Source: Trachythela sp. YZ-2020
Lineage: Eukaryota; Cnidaria; Anthozoa; Malacalcyonacea; Clavulariidae
DNA length: 64,000 nucleotides
NCBI GenBank assembly: GCA_016169945.1
Contig: JADLSH010000367.1
Coordinates: forward strand, 5,144,001-5,208,000
Direction of reading: 5' to 3'
Position numbers and translations under genes: made by a program. Below the pieces are notes generated by a model, which made no database searches, had not been told where the DNA came from, and saw only the letters and a list, made by a program, of their open reading frames with translations. Shown one piece after another: positions 26,201-34,736 of this stretch (position 1 is its first letter; every line of letters begins with the position of its first letter).

Positions 26201-29200
26201 CATTTTAGTTAAACACAAACAGGACTATTTCAAAAACTCATTTTTTATTAGACCAGTGGAACTATGGAACACTCTACCTTCTCATCTCAAAGCCACTCGT
26301 TCGCTTCCTATTTTCAAGTCAAAACTATCTAACATGTATTTGTCGAACCTGTTAAAGTACACGCCTCCAGGCGCAACTTAAGTCCTAAATATCCATATAA
26401 GTAATATTAAATTATTAATTATTAATATTAAAAATGCAAATAAATGTATGTTATGTATATATACCATTAATGTCGTTATTAGGGGTTAGGTGTCAATTGG
26501 GACGAAAGTTCTGTTCCTTTCTCCTGTCACAACTATATATGTTTGTTTCTACGTTGTCGTTGTTAATGTTATAGCTAAGTATTTTATATATATATAGTTT
26601 TAAAAAATACTTTATATGTAAATTGTGACAAATTTAAATAAATAAAAAATAAAGACTAGCGAGACTACCATACCAAGCCTATTAAGACTATCAAGACTAT
26701 CAACATTACCAAGGCTATCACGACTATCACTAATATGAAGACTGCCAAGACCAACACGACTACCAAGGCTACCAAGACTACCAAGAGTATCACGACTATC
26801 AAGATTATCAAGACTATTAAGACTATTAAGACTATTAAGACTACCAAGTCTAGCAAGACTATCAAGACTATCAATATTTCCAAGACTATGAAGAATACCA
26901 AGACTAAAACGACTATCAAGACTACCAAGATTATACCAACTGAAGACTATCAAGACTGTCAAGATTGCCAATACTAATCAAGAATACCAAGAATAAAAAG
27001 ACTATCAAGACTACCATGATTACCAAGACTATAAAAAATACCAAGACTATCAAGACTATAAAGACTATATCAAGACTATATCAAGACTATCAAAGACTAT
27101 CAAAGACTATTTAAATATTTATTAACTTTACAATCTTCTATCTAAACAAGTAATACTATATATATATAAAAAGTTGGAGATGGAGACAAACAAGGTTGAA
27201 GGTATGATCAACAGGACAGGAATCCCATATTAAGACCAACCGAGCAAAGACAATTACAATATAGTTAATATTCCTAAAGACAAAAACACACATTTAACAC
27301 ACTAATACATTTGAACAAATAGTAACATGAAAAGTGCATGAAATTAAACCTCAAGAGCAAGAACTTGGGTTGTAAGAACGCCACTTGGAACAACAAGTTT
27401 TCCATGTACGCATTCTATTTACGTCATTTCTATTTCATTCTATAAGGTCGATTAAAGTTTCGAAAAATAGTAAGTATACAGATTGTGTTTGATAGAGGAA
27501 ATAGAACTACATTCGATGATATGAACTGGGAGATTGTTCCAAAGGAAAATAATCCGGTTGAAAAAGGAGTCCCTAAATAGAGAAGTTCTGCAAAGATTAG
27601 GTGTAAGTAATTTTTGTTGGTTTGTACGAGTACGAGAGACAGATTCTGAACATAAAGTAACGAAAGACGTTTAGATCTTAGAGACCTTGTAAACATTTAA
27701 AGAAGCCAATTAGATTTAAAACAGCCAATAAGATATTGGTAGCAAATTGATACTGTAGTCTTGATAGTCTTGATACACTAAGACTACCAACTACTAAGAT
27801 TACCAACTCAAGACTATCAAGAATACTAAGACAATCAAGACTATCAAATTACCAACTGAATACTACCAAGACTACCAACTGAAGACTTGACCATCAAGAA
27901 TATCAAGATTACAAAGAATATCAAGATTACAAAGAATATCAAGAATACCAAGATTAAAAAGACTATCAAGACTAGTTTAGTTAATACTTTTATTACTTAA
28001 TATATACTAATATATACTAATTTTAAAATTACTTAATCAAGACTAGTTTAGTTAATACTTTTATTACTTAATAATTACTTAATATATACTAATTTTAAAA
28101 TACACTAGATAATAAAACTATTTATACATATCTACATCTAAAATTACTGCGACTGGGATTGCTGAAGGATTCGCTTAAGCGATGCTTTAAATATATTTAC
28201 AGAATCAAGAGATTTAATTTAATTTACTATCAAGACTACCAAGACTATCAAGACTAGCCAGACTATAGCAAGACTACCAAGATTACCAAAACTACCAAGA
28301 CTCAAGACTGTCCTTCTGTCAACACTACCAAGATGTATAAATACAGATTAAATTTGGCCAAATAAACGTGTTTCATGCCACGTCCCTAGCAGAATATTAC
28401 CGTACATGCAACTGCTTCTGACATTTTATTGGCCTTCGAAACTTATGCTTTAAGGTAAGGAGCAATAAAACAACATATTAAATATGACAGTGTGTGAACA
28501 AGCCTCGGATCCAGCTCCAGGAGAAATGTGCAAAGTAAATATGTGGAGTAAAAATTAATAATAATTTACATCTGATTAATAAACAGTTGACAGCAAACAT
28601 TTTTGAATAAAATATAGTTATTCCTGTGCTGCAAATGCTACTGTTTACTTCTGTTAAAATTTCGCATATTCGATTTACGATACCTACAGTAATTTAAAAC
28701 TGTTTTAACTATAGAGAATAGACTATAAAACCTGTTATACAAACTGGCTTTACTTTAGTCAAAAATCTTAATTTAATTTGTTACAAGATCTAGCATGAAT
28801 TCTTTGTCAACGACAGCAATGAATTTCAACAGAGCCCTTATATCTACTTTCTTAGCTTGACTGAGACCTTCAGCTAGTTTTGCAACGGCAGGGTCAAGTG
28901 TACTTCAAAATGTAAGTTATTCTAGATACGACGTCTAGTTGATATGCGCTGCAGCACAGTCATTGAAGTCCAATCCTCAGAGAATTGCATTTTATAGGTT
29001 TTGGTTCATTTTATCAATACTACCAAAGTTGTCCAAATCTTATGACTTCGTCAGTTCGTCTGAATTATCTTCAAAGGTTTGCTTCTGTTGACAATCTCCT
29101 TCTTGAACAATCTCAACAAACCAATGAGGTGTTGATCTCGTTGTGTCGACACACAGATTTAATTTGGATAGTATGTAGGTTGGACAAGGCCTCAGGATGA

Positions 29201-32200
29201 TGGTTAATTGCAGTGAAGGATATAACATTAAGCAAAATGTTAAAAAACCACCCAAATTCAGCGAAAAACTATTTCTATGTGAGCAAATTTGTCTTTAATT
29301 TGATTTTTAAAGATGTGGAGTTGGTGTGAAGCTATGAAACTGCTTAGTGGAACTGGCATTTAACTTAAAAGGCAGGTGTTTTCACTCTGCAGTCTGGGTG
29401 TTTCTCACTTGGTTGCTCAACTTTAAATAGCCAAAAGGAAAACAAAGTAATTATATCAGTTTTTTAGCAGGTTTGTTCTCAATACATATTAAATATTAAC
29501 ACATATATAAAATTTTAAGACACATAGGAGTGAGTTTTTTCGTGTATTTTTTCACGTCCAAAAAACAATTTTGTTGTTGCTAAGGCAGTGTTGCTCAGGA
29601 GATTTCAAATGTAGCCAATTGATGGGCGCGCGATTTCTCATACGGGACTTACATCCGGGACTCATAAGGGGTCCCCATTAGGAAGCTTCAATTTTTCTCT
29701 TTTGTTCAGTGTTGTAACGAGTCGTCAAAAAGCCGAGTCACGAGTCAAGTCGAGTCTCCGAGATCGCGAGTCACAAGTCGAGTCGAGTTACTTCAGGGTC
29801 TGATCAAGTCGAGTCGAGTCGAGTCAATGGCTCAACTCGAGTCAAGTCAAGTCGAGTCAGTGGCTCAACTCGAGTCAGAGATTTTCATCGAGTCGAGTCG
29901 GAAATTAATATTAAGTCGATTTAAACTGATTCAAGGTCTTTATTTATACGAACATGCTCATTTTTTAAACTGCGAACAAAACAAAACGCCAATAATTTAA
30001 ACGGCATTCGACTCCTTCCACAATTAAACCAGGCTTCTATATCAGTCGTCACTTGTAAGTCGTAACTGTCCGGTATATAAAGATAAGGTCACGATCTGTA
30101 CCAACAGCCAGATTAGAATAATTTTATAGTGTTAACTGTTAAGGTACGTTTACACACAACGATTTATCGTCTACGATTCGTATTCTGGTGTATGGAAATT
30201 ACTTCAACAATTACCGCTACATTTAGCTTATGGCGAAATTTGAAATGAAGTCATTTTACGCGTGTAGAAAACCAATACCAGCCGACAATTTCAAAAATAT
30301 AATACAAAACATAATCCGAAGATTAGCATCTTGAAACCCAAGATATGGATTAAAACACAAAATCATTCTAGTCTTGTTTTAATCCATATCTTGGGTTTCA
30401 CGATGCTAATCTTCGGATTATGTTTTGTACTATATTTATTTACTGTATAGTCTATAGTGCAGTTACTTATCCTGTTCAACAAGTCATTTTGAATTGTTAC
30501 ATTTAAGAAAAACCAAGTTTGATAAGATCTCATCCCCCAACCGTGAGCGATGTGGTCGCATAATGATACCACCACGACTGAAAACACGCTCCACTGGAGC
30601 ACTTGAAGCTGGAATTGCCAAAACCTTCTTTGCTAGTGGTGCCAGAGCTGGAAATTTCTCCTTGTGGGCAACCCAGAATTCAAGACAGGATTCCACCTCT
30701 TCTTCAGTTGCCTCTAAATACTTTGTATACTGTGCTGCAGGAGTTTTACTGCCACTAGCCACCCGCTTTCTTTTGTATGAACTAAAAAGCTTAACATGCT
30801 TTGCTGGAGGCTCATCCTCTTCTTCGCTGGTACTATGAGTATCAACACCACGCGTCAATTCTTCAGCTTCACTCACCACCAGTTCTTCATAGAAAGAAGA
30901 GAAGAAAAAATAGATATTATATATACAAGTGAAACAATGGTTGGAAAGGGGAGCAATAGGTTTTCATTTCAACTAGGACGAAGCAAAAACTACAAAATGT
31001 CAAAAAAGCTAAATTGACTAAATATCTAAATATCTAGTCTAAGCTGTATATAACTATGTACCAGATCATGGTCAGTATAGTGAGTATCAGTATACTATAC
31101 TATACTATACTATACTTTACTGTACCTTTTATTTTGGAACTGAGAACCTCTTTTTCCTCAGATGAAATGTAAACATCAACCAACCAATGTAGCGCAAATG
31201 TTGGATCCAACAACACAGCTGACAGATACACAGTTTCCCCGAAGTTATGTGCATTTCCCAGGCTTTCATTTTCCCCTTCCATGCCAATATTAGTAAAAAC
31301 GCCCCTGTATCGCTTGTGCAATGAATGGCCAAGTGCTGTTGTTAAACTCTTGAGGTATCTGACTTTCTTGGCAAAATTTGTTAAGTGCCTGTTAAGTGCC
31401 AAGACTGTAGGAACTACCAAGCTTATGGTGGGCTTAAACTCTCCTTGGGTTAACTGTGTTGCTTCATAGAATGGACTTAGGATATCCACTAGCTCTTTAA
31501 GTTGAGCCCATTCTCTCACGCTTAAAATAAGCTCTCCATGTCCTAAGATTTAAGTAAAGAATGTGTAATAGGATTATACTTTATAGGAATAATTACTAAT
31601 GTAATATCTCCACCACAGTAATTGGAAATAGTCAATTAGGTAACACTATTTAGTATTTACTGTATTTAGGTTTTGAAGCTGTCAAAGGTTCAAAGTTATA
31701 AAACAACACATATATAGTGATTTACCTGTTTCTTTGCAAATGTCACTGAGTTTTTGATGATCAAGGACTATTATTCCCTGAATCTGCTTCAAAACAGAAT
31801 TCCACCTTGTCGAATTTGGTGATGGGATGCTTTTCTCATTTCCAAAAGTTGCAGAAAATGCTTCCTTGAAAACACAACTGGTGTGTAACATAGATGTAAG
31901 CTTTGACACCTTGGCCATTGCTTTGCGAATACCTTTATTTTATGTAACAGGAAAAGGGAAAAACACAAATAATTTAGACCACCAGAAGTATCGCACATTC
32001 CCATACACTGCACTTAAAAAGTTAATTTTGGATTCCCCATATATATATATTCTAAAGTTGGCAACAGTGGAGTTGGCATAACTCAGTGAGTCAGTGAAAC
32101 TGTTAATGAGGACAGAGACAGACAACTCAAACTTGACTTCACAACAGCCAATTGTGTTATTTTGAAGTCAGTATAACACAAATCACATAGGTTGTCTCTA

Positions 32201-34181
32201 TGCTGTATTACTACACTCATAGACTGTCATGTATAATTGCTACAATTATGATACCTTTGGTTTCATTTAATCCATCACCAATGCAAAGCTGCAGAGTATG
32301 TGCAAAGCATGACAACCGACCACCTCTAGCAGAGTTTGAAAGGTTACTGTCCATTTCTTCTTGTTCCAAGTCATCTAAAGCGGACCATACTGTGTCATCA
32401 TCCAGGTCCATGGATGTATCCAGAGATGACTCTGTTTCAGGCTCTGTCTCATCAGCATTCTCATCCTCAGAAGTACCAACTGAAGGGAAACTAATTGTAA
32501 ATGCTTTTTTCATGTTTGCTGCATTGTCTGTTATTACAAATTCCAGCTTTTGTTTTATCTTGTAATCTTCCATGACTTTGTTGAATTGTTGGATGATTCG
32601 TTCACCAGTGTGACTGCCTACAAAGCGGCAACATGCCAGAGTATATGTAGCAAGATGGAGAGGGTTTTCTTCCATAACATGAGCTGTAATCCCCATAAAA
32701 GATCTCATAATTCTGTCCGACCAGATGTCAACTGTGACATTGACATTGTTACATTCATCAAGACGAGATATTATTCTTTCCTGCACAACCTTTACATTTG
32801 ACTTTATCTTTGCCTTGACTGTATTTCTACACGGTGGCCGGTACATAGGATCCAATGCTTGGACAAACGTTTGAAAACCTGTTGATTCAACAATGCATAA
32901 GGGCAAGCTTTCTCCAACAATTAAACCATCTACCAATGATCTATTAATCGCTTGGGCACGTGAACTAGTTGTGGGGAATAGTACCTTTCACTTACTTCGC
33001 AAAACGGTAAAAATGGCCTGATAACTCCAGGATCAGCAGCTGTAACACCTGTGTTGTTTGATTTTGATGAATACCACCTTTCATTTTCTGATGATAATCA
33101 TGGTATTTTTGCCACCTGTGTATTAATAAGTAGAGAAGATTACTCTAATTTATTCAGTAAACAGATCAAACATAAAATAATTTTGTATTACTATATTAGT
33201 TTTTCTAAACAAAATAACAAAAGTAATTTTACTTACACATACTGGTGAGTCTTCATGTGTCGAGTGAAATTCGACGTTGTGTGTACATTTTGCACTGTGT
33301 CTCCTCTTATCCTTGTCAATTTTGTAATCTTTGAAGGCAAATCGAATAGGTGCTGGTACAGCATTATTTCCAAACGGCATCAGGCTGTTCCAACGGCAAA
33401 CAACTACGAAATTTTGCTGTCAAATTTCTTTTGGCAAATGATTTGGCGCCATTATCAAATTTATTGTTTATCGGGTGAATTATGATTTTTTTTTAAAGTT
33501 TTTGAGCGAAATTGACTCGAGTCAGTTGCTGCAGAATTTACCGAGTTGAGTCCGAGTAGAGTCTTAGGTGTTGGTGACTCGAGTCAAGTCGAGTCATTTC
33601 ATATCAATGGACTCGAGTAGAGTCGAGTCGGCAAAAATCGCGACTCGAGTCGACTCGAGTCCGAGTCTTTGACTCGACTCGTTACAACACTGCTTTTGTT
33701 GACTAACATTTGTCAATTGGATGCCCCCTCTATTCTTTTATAATCTCTATGACCATTATGGGATCGATCAATTCGCTCAATCACATCGATCAGGAAGAGA
33801 AAAATCGCCGACAAAATTGCTAGTGTGAACCAGGCTTTAGATTGATAGAATTCTTGGTTTATAAGCATTGAGAAATGAAGGTTAACCCTATGTTCCCCAC
33901 TGCCCTAACCCCAATATTTGCCTTTCTTTTGTAAGCTGGAACACTTGCTAAACTACTTTGTTCAAAGTTCATCAATTGTATATGTCAAAATATTCAAGAA
34001 AGATTTTTCTTTTTAAGGTTTAACAATTCTACCTGTATCGTTGATCTTTTGCATATAATTTCAAGCCAGTAAGAGCGATTGTTATATCATCCCACTTCAC
34101 ACGAGAAAGCATAACATTGCTGTTAGCAGTCAAAATATTGCACCAATATTTCCACTTCTCTAAATCAAATTTTTCCGCCAT
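14739..34181 (-). CDS. ATXN10: Ataxin-10 homologue, split over many exons
   Basis: Ataxin-10 is a cytoplasmic armadillo-repeat-type helical protein needed for cell survival and cytokinesis in animals. I matched it by eye to remembered ATXN10 landmarks: FRFLRN..NQD (human FRCLRNAC), [12 protein letters not shown] (CGLQFLGNI..IVW), [20 protein letters not shown] (GFKSHLIRLIGNLCYKN..NQD) and a C-terminus W.IF.LRN...NQENQD. Exons on the minus strand: 34181-34033, 28902-28785, 25752-25597, 25420-25353, 25083-24966, 21554-21468, 20465-20388, 20296-20259, 17230-17069, 16684-16634, 15975-15802, 15089-15023, 14924-14739. Most junctions join in phase. Unresolved: the junction of exons 2 and 3 (phase 0 against 2, so probably a missed exon), a missing exon between 24966 and 21554, and the splice into 15089. 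Introns are packed with transposons. Confidence 0.85.
17290..17942. mobile_element. Harbinger-like MITE with TTA target duplication
   Basis: Termini GGGACCGGTCATTAATTAGG are perfect inverted repeats for about 40 bp and are flanked by TTA on both sides (17287-17289, 17943-17945), the 3-bp TWA duplication typical of PIF/Harbinger. Inside, 'ggttgggtaaa' recurs near both ends and the core (17640-17790) holds six spaced copies of GTCGGACA. No transposase. It lies in an Ataxin-10 intron. Confidence 0.82.
18098..19881 (+). mobile_element. Autonomous Tc1/mariner-superfamily transposon (DD41D)
   Basis: Ends CAGGGTGTAT...ATACACCCTG flanked by TA (18096-18097, 19882-19883), the hallmark of Tc1/mariner. 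Unusually long inverted repeats: left 18098-18300, right 19675-19881, about 200 bp and nearly identical apart from small indels at the inner end. One intact transposase gene fills the centre. It sits in an Ataxin-10 intron on the strand opposite to the gene. Confidence 0.93.
18434..19531 (+). CDS. Tc1/mariner transposase, DD41D type, intact
   Basis: 365 residues, cut-and-paste DDE transposase acting in the nucleus on the flanking inverted repeats. Residues about 1-75 form a helix-turn-helix region resembling DUF4817 ([20 protein letters not shown]). The catalytic core shows D159 (VIGDEAAF), D256 ([10 protein letters not shown]) and D298 ([10 protein letters not shown]), giving 41 residues between the last two; that spacing matches the rosa/VISITOR group of Tc1/mariner as I recall it. 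The ATG at 18434 is the first in frame and the ORF runs uninterrupted to TAA, so the copy could be active or very recent. No stop, frameshift or missing catalytic residue is visible. Confidence 0.93.
   Translation: MVQLTVEQRTFIIQTFFQTRSLQRTRQTFRERFPDRQPPALKTIWANVRKFSQHGTTVNRNKGNSGRSCTGRSEANIEIARQRLAEHPTGTSARRNGVGLPSATFNRITRLDLNMHPYCVHIRHQLLPRDYARRMQFARWLGEHYERNEDFLRPFVIGDEAAFAMNGQVNTHNVREYAVAGQPPEFNYEVNISREKLTVWIGLCGNGQIIGPFFFERNVIGQIYLQMINNDVVPQLQQHFQRQIEGAFRNLWWVQDGAPAHRLIAVRDRLRELFGHRVIALGHDVEWPPRSPDLTPCDFFLWGYLKNKVYTRPPHDLNDLQNRIRHEVEALRNNPALIRRTFQAMRRRCQLCIERDGGHVEGIGA
20259..21554 (-). CDS. ATXN10: Ataxin-10 homologue, middle exons
   Basis: Exons 21554-21468 (ends VEWG), 20465-20388 ([24 protein letters not shown]) and 20296-20259 ([12 protein letters not shown]). 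The first follows a strong acceptor (ttttattttattttag). Junction phases are 2, 2 and 1 and all agree. They correspond to the human stretch around EWPFLIITDLFLKSPE and RVTLLDLMI. A SINE pair and a foldback element lie in the intron between 21468 and 20465. Confidence 0.82.
20772..20871 (-). repeat. Inverted partial SINE copy
   Basis: Reverse-complement relative of the SINE at 21248-21374: shares 'ttttagatgatg', 'accgggcaa', 'accgcggtgg' and 'gaatccgc'. The tRNA-like head is mostly lost. Together with that copy it brackets a foldback element. Confidence 0.6.
20907..21190. mobile_element. Foldback MITE between the two SINE copies
   Basis: 20907-21011 is a near-perfect hairpin with about 47-bp arms (AACAATTATTCGCCTCAGGC outward). 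Next to it, 21009-21190 is bounded by inverted 'agtaaaattacata' motifs and contains 'gcaaccaatcagcgttgaga'. The arrangement (short inverted-repeat body, CCAAT motif, adjoining foldback) parallels the family at 12902 and 40179. Confidence 0.65.
21248..21374 (+). repeat. tRNA-derived SINE or tRNA pseudogene
   Basis: The head reads like a tRNA: A-box 'tagctcagttggcagagca', an anticodon-arm relic with AGC in the loop, and B-box 'ggattcgcttccc'. The acceptor stem is not properly paired and a base is lost in the anticodon stem, so it is not a functional tRNA. It continues into a non-tRNA tail with 'tttgcccggtgtgagccact' that is shared with the inverted copy at 20772, indicating a SINE. Polymerase III boxes are retained. 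Confidence 0.72.
22453..22928. mobile_element. hAT MITE, 8-bp target duplication ATAAATAA
   Basis: Termini TAGTGCTGGGCGATACC / GGTATCGCCCAGCACTA with perfect 8-bp flanking duplications (22445-22452, 22929-22936). The ends carry repeated GATACCGATACC/GGTATCG motifs, the likely transposase-binding subterminal repeats. 476 bp, no coding capacity, in an Ataxin-10 intron. Confidence 0.9.
23326..23608. mobile_element. MITE with palindromic GACGTC-rich termini
   Basis: About 31-bp inverted termini, TTTCTGCCAAAAAGACGTCA at the left, mirrored at the right. Each terminus contains an internal near-palindrome AGACGTCAATATGACGTCT, so it is a palindrome nested inside an inverted repeat. Non-coding, 283 bp; target duplication not clear. 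Confidence 0.7.
24269..24648. mobile_element. hAT MITE, 8-bp target duplication ACATCCAA
   Basis: Short inverted termini CAGGGCCTTTT / AAAAGGCCCTG with perfect flanking duplications at 24261-24268 and 24649-24656. 380 bp, non-coding, in an Ataxin-10 intron. Confidence 0.88.
24966..25752 (-). CDS. ATXN10: Ataxin-10 homologue, exon cluster with the FRxLRN core
   Basis: Three exons, 25752-25597, 25420-25353 and 25083-24966, with acceptors cattacag|G, ttcaacag|G, aaaacag|AT and donors CTTAT|gtaggt, CTCAG|gtcagt, TTGTT|gtgagt. Phases 2 and 1 connect without loss of frame. They read ...[10 protein letters not shown]...KKNQDYLM, then a short helix ending KQNQDS, then [12 protein letters not shown] and NQEIVWTQ. 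This matches the N-terminal armadillo-like half of ATXN10 and is the strongest evidence for the gene. Confidence 0.88.
25983..26650 (+). pseudogene. 5'-truncated LINE, C-terminal RT tail and 3' UTR
   Basis: The frame 25983-26381 reads ...[20 protein letters not shown] and ...[20 protein letters not shown], the conserved C-terminal region after the thumb of LINE reverse transcriptases, then a stop, a 3' UTR and an A/T-rich end near 26650. It is bounded on both sides by the 9-bp minisatellite, so it is a retrotransposition event into the array. No catalytic residues remain. Confidence 0.8.
27112..27755 (-). pseudogene. 5'-truncated LINE 3' fragment, minus strand
   Basis: On the minus strand near 27600-27447 a frame reads [20 protein letters not shown] then ...[18 protein letters not shown] and stop, the classic C-terminus of a LINE RT. 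An overlapping longer ORF (27696-27430) is the wrong frame. Bounded by minisatellite on both sides. It belongs to a different family from the fragment at 25983. Confidence 0.75.
27965..28225. repeat. AT-rich insertion in the minisatellite, probable LINE 3' UTR
   Basis: Contains two direct copies of 'tagtttagttaatactttta' (about 27973 and 28047) and ends before the minisatellite resumes. It resembles the 3' end of a minus-strand LINE with a repeated tail. No coding sequence. Confidence 0.45.
28785..28902 (-). CDS. ATXN10: Ataxin-10 homologue, second coding exon (putative)
   Basis: Acceptor ttttgaag|TACACT, reading [17 protein letters not shown] and an amphipathic helix ending EFMLDL. The best donor I see, CTT|gtaaca, is weak and leaves phase 0, while the next recognised exon needs phase 2. 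Either the donor is wrong or a small exon is hidden among the repeats between 25.8 and 28.7 kb. Confidence 0.6.
30296..30437. repeat. 60-bp-arm hairpin inside the hAT element
   Basis: Arms 30296-30358 and 30374-30437 are inverted copies with one or two mismatches (TACAAAACATAATCCGAAGA outward), separated by about 15 bp. It lies just downstream of the transposase stop. It could be a local inverted duplication made on transposition or replication slippage. Confidence 0.75.
30484..33380 (-). pseudogene. hAT transposase with BED finger, multi-exon, N-terminus frameshifted
   Basis: Exons: BED region about 33380-33245; core about 33020-32255, 31932-31726, 31542-31126, 30884-30484. The four core exons join at AAG|gtatca, ACAG|gtaaat, AAAG|gtacag with matching acceptors, and all three introns are phase 1. 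Landmarks: [32 protein letters not shown], and the C-terminal dimerisation domain [20 protein letters not shown] ending at a stop. Defects: the BED finger reads [12 protein letters not shown] only after a frame change, and another shift lies near 32975 ahead of [10 protein letters not shown]. From there to the stop it looks intact, so it is recently inactivated. Confidence 0.85.
34033..34181 (-). CDS. ATXN10: Ataxin-10 homologue, first coding exon
   Basis: Starts at an ATG in good context (A at -3, G at +4) and codes for 49 residues beginning [13 protein letters not shown], ending TAC AG|gtagaa in phase 2. It joins in phase to the next exon at 28902 (T ACA CTT). The octamer ATGCAAAT (34187-34180 on the minus strand) overlaps the start codon. 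N-terminal sequence of this family is poorly conserved, so assignment rests on the phase match, the strand and the absence of another recipient exon. Confidence 0.7.
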
Positions 34182-34204
34182 TTGCATTTGCAAAAATACT
34201 CCTT

Positions 34205-34300
34205 ACCACAGAATACCGTAATTATTCGAATAAACGCCGTTTATTACATTTTTGGCGCTTCAGGTGCGGCGTTTATTCGAGGGCGGCGTTTATTGCAAAT
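34205..34300. repeat. Inverted 'aataaacgccg' repeat relic
   Basis: 'attcgaataaacgccgttta' is followed in reverse by 'ggcgtttattcgagggcggc' and a third copy. It resembles a dispersed MITE end seen in many invertebrates. Located immediately upstream of the Ataxin-10 ATG. Confidence 0.4.
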
Positions 34301-34346
34301 TTTGTAACAACAACTGTGAATTTATGGTTTGGGGGACTTTTGGTTA

Positions 34347-34500
34347 CTGCGGACTGCGGACTGCGGACTGCGGACTGCGGACTGCGGACTGCGGACTGCG
34401 GACTGCGGACTGCGGACTGCGGACTGCGGACTGCGGACTGCGGACTGCGGACTGCGGACTGCGGACTGCGGACTGCGGGCTGCGGACTGCGGGCTGCGGG
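34347..34500 (+). repeat. 7-bp minisatellite (CTGCGGA)n
   Basis: About 20 near-perfect tandem copies of CTGCGGA upstream of the Ataxin-10 start. As 7 is not a multiple of 3, the array is open in every frame and encodes a CGLRTAD heptad in three of them, generating false ORFs at 34252-34738. A short inverted echo, 'gtccgcagtccgcagtc', lies at about 34610. Confidence 0.93.
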
Positions 34501-34736
34501 ATCTTTATTTATAGAAAATATTTTGCGGTTGGGTTGTGGGAGCAATATTGTCGCACTACTGCGCATGCCCATCTCGACGTTTATGAATAATACGATATTA
34601 TATTATATAGTCCGCAGTCCGCAGTCTAGAGACGACCAGTACGGCCACTCGGCGACCAGTACGGTCAGCTCATATACGACTCGAGTTCGTAGAATAACTG
34701 TTAAATATTCCAACCTGAATAGAACAACGGTTAGTT

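Larger units (their letters stand above)
25840..28335. repeat. 9-bp minisatellite (AAGACTAYC)n with LINE insertions
   Basis: Imperfect AAGACTATC/AAGACTACC units form four blocks: about 25840-25985, 26655-27115, 27755-27975 and 28228-28335. Because the unit is a multiple of three it creates spurious KTIKTT- and SLDSLD-type ORFs on both strands. The blocks are split by LINE 3' fragments at 25983-26650, about 27112-27755 and probably about 27965-28225. The array lies in an Ataxin-10 intron. Confidence 0.9.
29707..33692 (-). mobile_element. hAT transposon, 4 kb, 8-bp target duplication CTTTTGTT
   Basis: Perfect 18-bp termini CAGTGTTGTAACGAGTCG / CGACTCGTTACAACACTG with identical 8-bp duplications at 29699-29706 and 33693-33700. 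About 200 bp at each end is crowded with GAGTCGAGT/ACTCGACTC motifs, the subterminal binding sites. The transposase runs on the minus strand over several exons. The element lies in intron 1 of the Ataxin-10 homologue in the same orientation. Confidence 0.93.

Noticed and set aside
26612..26977. ORFs rich in KTI/KTT or SLDSLD on both strands
   Set aside because: Translations of the 9-bp minisatellite.
28985..29255. Overlapping ORFs on both strands upstream of Ataxin-10 exon 2
   Set aside because: No recognisable domain and no splice sites that join in phase with neighbouring exons.
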